From assembly GCA_002049455.2 (NCBI GenBank), contig KV918884.1, positions 1 through 64,000 of the forward strand: a stretch of 64,000 nt of DNA. Reading direction: 5' to 3'. Positions within the stretch are counted from its first letter, which is position 1. Each line of letters starts with the position of its first letter. Positions 60,611-64,000 of the stretch are shown here, piece by piece. Position numbers and translations under genes: made by a program. Below the pieces are notes generated by a model. It made no database searches, was not told the DNA's origin, and worked only from the letters and a program-made list of their open reading frames with translations. Source of the stretch: Porphyra umbilicalis (taxonomy: Eukaryota; Rhodophyta; Bangiophyceae; Bangiales; Bangiaceae).

Positions 60611-63050
60611 CCTCGCGCAGCGCGCGCCCGTGGGCCCGCATCTCGGGAGACTGGGCGGGGCACTCCCACACCCAGTGCCCCAGGTGGCCACAGAACGAGC
60701 AGGCACCCCGCTGACGTGGCGGGGGCCCCGCCTCGGGTGCCCCACTTCATCCGCCGCCACGCTGTCGAGGCGCCCCGCCGCGGGGAAACCGTGGGGGGCA
60801 ATCCGAGTGCGGGAAGACGGTTCCCGCCCGTGGCGGCACCGGGGTGCCTGGCGCCAGGGTGCCGCGCCCGCGCCCCGCCCCCTTGTGAACCGGGTACAAC
60901 TCCGGGCGCTTGCCTCACGTGGGCTGCTGTTGCCAGCCCGACGCGTGCGGCAGACTGTCTACCGGTGATACCGGGACGTCGCCCGGGGACCCGTATTCAA
61001 CGGACGTCCCTGACGCGGCCAACACCGCGGCCCACTCGGCCCGCTCCGCCTCGGTACCGTTGTCCGTGACGGACAGAGCAGCCGCGGCGGAGGCGGCTCC
61101 CACCGGGAGAGCGACGGATGCCGCCGGCCGGGTCCGACGGGGCTCCCGTTCTTCGCCGCCGACCGACCGGGAGGTGCTCCCCTTGGGCTTGGCCTGGAGC
61201 TTGACCCCCCGGGCCTCCCGGGTGGCTGCTCCCGTCTTGGCAAGGAACTTGTACTGCTTGAGGAAGGTCCGGCCCTGGGTGTTGAAGTTCCGCTTCAGGG
61301 CCCGGACTTCCCGTCCCACGCCCTTTAGTAGAATACTCTTCAGCTCGGCCTCTTGTAGGACCGAGGCCAAGGCACGGTTAGCATCGAGGATGCTGTTCGC
61401 AAACTCATGCTCGTCTTCCCACTTCTCTTGGGATGCTTGCATGAGGGACTGGAGGTGGTCCACCAAGTCGTCCCCGTTGAGGTACTCGTTGAGCAAGGCG
61501 TGGACCGCGCGCTTGTACGTGAGCTTTCGCGAGGCGTGGGTGTCCTTGGCGCGCTGGAGCACGCCGAGCATCTCGCTCGTAACGAAGGACTGCAGCAGTG
61601 TCACTGCCGTACCCTCGTTCAGCCCGCTGCCGTCGCATGCCGTCTGGAAGTTCCCAAGGAACGCCACCAACCCCAACGGGGTGTCGCCCGCAAACTGCCG
61701 CGAGGTGTGCATCAAGGCCTTGACGTCCGCGCGAATGCCGCGGATGGAAGTGCCTCGCGGGAGGCGTAGGCGGCCCCCTCGCTGTGCGAGCCGGTACCGT
61801 TCCGGCGACAGGAGCCCCTTGAAGCGGGGGTCGACCACCGTGTCCTCCCGCTGCTCATGCCGGAAGGCGCGCAGCGCCTCTTGCACTAGGGCGCGGTGTG
61901 GTCGCTTGTCGGCCGCCCGTGCCCGCCGTCGGCGGCGTGTTGCCCCGGGGTCACTGCCGGTTGCGGAGGACGAGGTCGAGCCGTCGCTGCTGTCCGTCGA
62001 CTCCGCCCCACTGGCGGCGGATGACGAGCTCGACGGACTCTCGTCACTCTCGGTCGCCGAGGGGGGCCCCGACGAGAGGGGTAACGGCGCACATTGGGCG
62101 TGGCGACGCCGTCGGTGGCCCTTCGAGGGAGCCGCCTTCAGGTGTCGACGCTCGGCGCCCCTCCGGGACCGCGGAAGCGCCGGGCGCGCGGCCGGCGAGG
62201 CAGTCACCGTCAAGGCGGACCCTGTCCGGGTAGCGCATCCCGTCCGGGGGCGCTCCCCGGACGTGCCTGACCCGGGTTCCGGGGGTGCCGGTCCACCCGC
62301 GCTCGCGGTACCAGGGGAAAGGCCCTGGGCCGCCGCGAGGGCCAGGGCCACGGCCGCGCCTCGCCCCGGGACCGGGGTCCCGTCCGATTTTGCGGTCGAC
62401 GCCTCCTCCGCGGCGTCGCGGAACACCTGAGCCAATTGGCGCAGGTGCCCGGGGTCGGCCACCGCCCGAGGTTTTCCTGAGGCCGCGGCTCCGCCGACCC
62501 CCTGCAGGCTGGGCCCCAACCCGCCCACCCCGGACGGCGCGGCCAGGGACCAGTGGTTCCGGGTAGTCCTCTGCCTCCGGGCCCGGGCCACCTCTTCCGG
62601 GGTGACCCCGAACGCTCGCTGTAATTCCCGGCGCTGGCGCTCGTCCTCCTCCTGCGACAGCGCGTCCATTAGTCGACGCGGCCCCCGGTCCGCGGGGGTC
62701 CCGCCATCACAAGTTCCCAATGAACTGCCCACAGCGTCCACGCGGGTAAAGCCAAAGGGCGGCGCCCCTTGCAGGCGCTGCCCGTCCAGGGGGGAAGGAT
62801 GGACCTTCGCACCCCCTGCCTGGGGCTCCATCAGCGTGGACGTCCGTCCCGCGCCTAGAGTAGGACGAGCCCCGGTGGTCGGCGTGCGGCTGGGGTCCTC
62901 CGGCGGGGAGTTCGACTCAGCCGCCACCGTACCGCCGCCGCCAACCGGGACCGCCCTTTCACCCCCAACGGGGGCCACGGCGCCCAAGGCCGGGGTTGCC
63001 CCGGGGTCTCCCGCCGGTGGCGCGTCCATCACCCGGCTAGTGCCAGACAT
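60611..63050 (-). pseudogene. gag: gypsy3 gag, main part
   Basis: From ATG 63050 (MSGTSRVMDAPP) the frame is open for 711 codons to a TGA at 60915-60917. It continues in the same frame past a second TGA (about 60752) to a zinc knuckle CSFCGHLGHWVWEC (about 60690-60650), then copia2 interrupts it. Before that come a long Pro/Gly/Ser-rich N-terminus, an RRRR-ARAADKRPHR basic patch and a helical capsid-like region (VVDPRFKGLLSPERYRLAQR, FLGNFQTACDGSGLNEG, about 61900-61300). The FLGNFQTACDGSGLNEG segment parallels the FLRKFAKACDDNNISEG segment of gypsy2, which supports homology. Confidence 0.88.
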
Positions 63051-63289
63051 CTCAAACGGAGGAGAGGCCCCGTCAAGCGGGGAAGATGAAGAAGATCCTC
63101 GAGCAATGACAGCGGGGCCCGCGTATCGATCTGATGTCCCCTGTCACCGCACCGCAATACAACCAACGAGGGTCCCCCGACTCTTGGTACCGAAAGAGGT
63201 GTCGATCCGCGACACGCACGGCGTGCGTACCGCGGGTCTCACCCGAAGCGCCAAATGAAGTACCACAATCTAGGGGGTTACCTCAGAAG

Positions 63290-63620
63290 GAGGGAAGTAA
63301 CGGCCGTCTTAGCCGCTCGCGCGACACCCGCTATGAGACTCGAGGTCCGGGAAGTCGGGCCGATCGAAACGCCAAGACATCAACACACGGTCTACTTGCC
63401 GGCGACGATGGTGCCTCCCACCGTCGTCGCCCCTCGTCCTAAAAGGGCGGAAGCCGTCGGCCGGGCCCAATTTCCCGAAATGGGAATTGACCCGGGCCGT
63501 CACCAACCAATGCAGATACTACCCTCCACGCATGTCAAGTCCCCCGAGGCGATCATTACAGACGAGGGGGAGAAATCGTCCCGCGCGCAACGCGCTGCAC
63601 CCGCCGCGTGGCGGCCGGTC
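63290..63620 (+). repeat. leader repeat L, copy 3
   Basis: It matches the tandem leaders at 27848-28748 through tctacttgccgg, the hairpin, aaagggcggaa, atgggaattg, caccaaccaatgcag and gacgagggggag. Only one unit is seen here. 63051-63289, between gypsy3 gag and this copy, holds the gypsy3 5' leader and nothing else recognised. Confidence 0.75.
63401..63431 (+). promoter_or_regulatory. leader hairpin, copy 3
   Basis: ggcgacgatggtg, loop cctcc, caccgtcgtcgcc: 13 bp with one T-G pair where copy 2 has C-G. Confidence 0.75.
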
Positions 63621-63820
63621 GGCCGTCGCCTGCCGCGCCCTCTCGAGCGCGCCAGCGCCCTCTCGGGCGCGCCAATCCGGCCTCCCGCGGGGCCCGCGTG
63701 CCGGGCGAGACGGGTCGGGTACGCTCCCCCGGGTGGCCCGAGCCGGGCAGCGGGGCCGCTCCCTCGCCCCGCCCCCCGCGTCGCCGACCCGTCGGCCACC
63801 ACCGCCGCCACCTCACGTCG

Positions 63821-64000
63821 GGGACCGCGTCCCGCGTCGTCGCCGACGTCCCCGTGGTGGACCCCTGGCGCATACGGGGCCCCGTCGTACTACAAGTTGT
63901 ACGTTTTGATGACCATGAGGTGGCGGAGACGACTCGGTCTGGTGCGCAAGTCGTGCATGCCGCGGGTGCCAATTGGTTGGAGGTGCTTTGTCCGGCCATT
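63821..64000 (+). CDS. start of an unrecognised protein behind leader L (cut by the window edge)
   Basis: An open frame reaching the edge reads GTASRVVADVPVVDPWRIRG and then ordinary protein (VVLQVVRFDDHEVAETTRSG, ANWLEVLCPAI). By position behind leader L it corresponds to the N-terminal domain of the gene at 28749. The start codon is not identified; the frame may begin further left. A Pro/Arg-rich frame at 63487-63909 overlaps it. Confidence 0.35.

Larger units (their letters stand above)
50546..63050 (-). mobile_element. gypsy3: decayed chromodomain gypsy element split by copia2
   Basis: Gag starts at 63050 and runs leftward, with copia2 (55225-60610 plus a CCTCG duplication) inside gag after the zinc knuckle. 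Pol follows to 50546, where copia1 begins within the chromodomain. Removing copia2 and one duplicate (5391 bp) restores the same gag frame. There are multiple stops and frameshifts. LTRs were not identified. Confidence 0.88.

Overview
The window is GC-rich nuclear DNA from a photosynthetic eukaryote. It carries one intronless plastid-type fructose-1,6-bisphosphatase gene, one intronless FG-nucleoporin gene, proteins rich in Ala/Pro/Gly, and a dense load of LTR retrotransposons. GC-rich, intron-poor genes plus a plastid redox-type FBPase would suit a bangiophycean red alga (Porphyra/Pyropia type). That placement is inference; a green or other alga is not excluded.

Layout. (1) About 1-3795: remnants of an unrecognised protein family (minus strand) abutting a truncated gypsy element. 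(2) 3796-9049: decayed Ty3/gypsy element 'gypsy1' (minus). (3) 9937-10277: a short inverted-repeat element (MITE candidate). (4) 10621-15439: the genic island, with FBPase (+) and a Nup58-like FG nucleoporin (-) convergent, and a dispersed repeat ending just upstream of FBPase. (5) 18781-20259: a possible Ala-rich gene. (6) 21158-27850: repeats, a 731-bp inverted-repeat element, and mostly non-coding DNA. (7) 27848-32936: tandem leader repeats followed by a decayed plus-strand gene of the family seen at the left edge. (8) 32937-34000: a 63-bp tandem repeat split by a complete 328-bp TRIM. (9) 35485-63050: a nested retrotransposon stack. Copia1 (35485-50545) has a nearly intact chromodomain gypsy element (gypsy2, 40914-50416) inside its 3' LTR. 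Next comes decayed gypsy3 (50546-63050, minus), split in its gag by young copia2 (55225-60610). (10) 63290-64000: a third copy of the leader repeat with the start of another family member.

Most notable: three distinct gypsy elements each carry a canonical -1 ribosomal frameshift cassette at the gag/pol junction (GGGAAAC, one sense codon, stop codon, then a strong hairpin of unrelated sequence). The TRIM has perfect 5-bp target duplications and the same initiator-tRNA-Met anticodon-arm primer site as the copia elements. An unrecognised protein family sits behind a leader with a conserved 13-bp hairpin. Each copia copy has a single premature stop at a different place in its integrase. Most other premature stops in the window are TGA.
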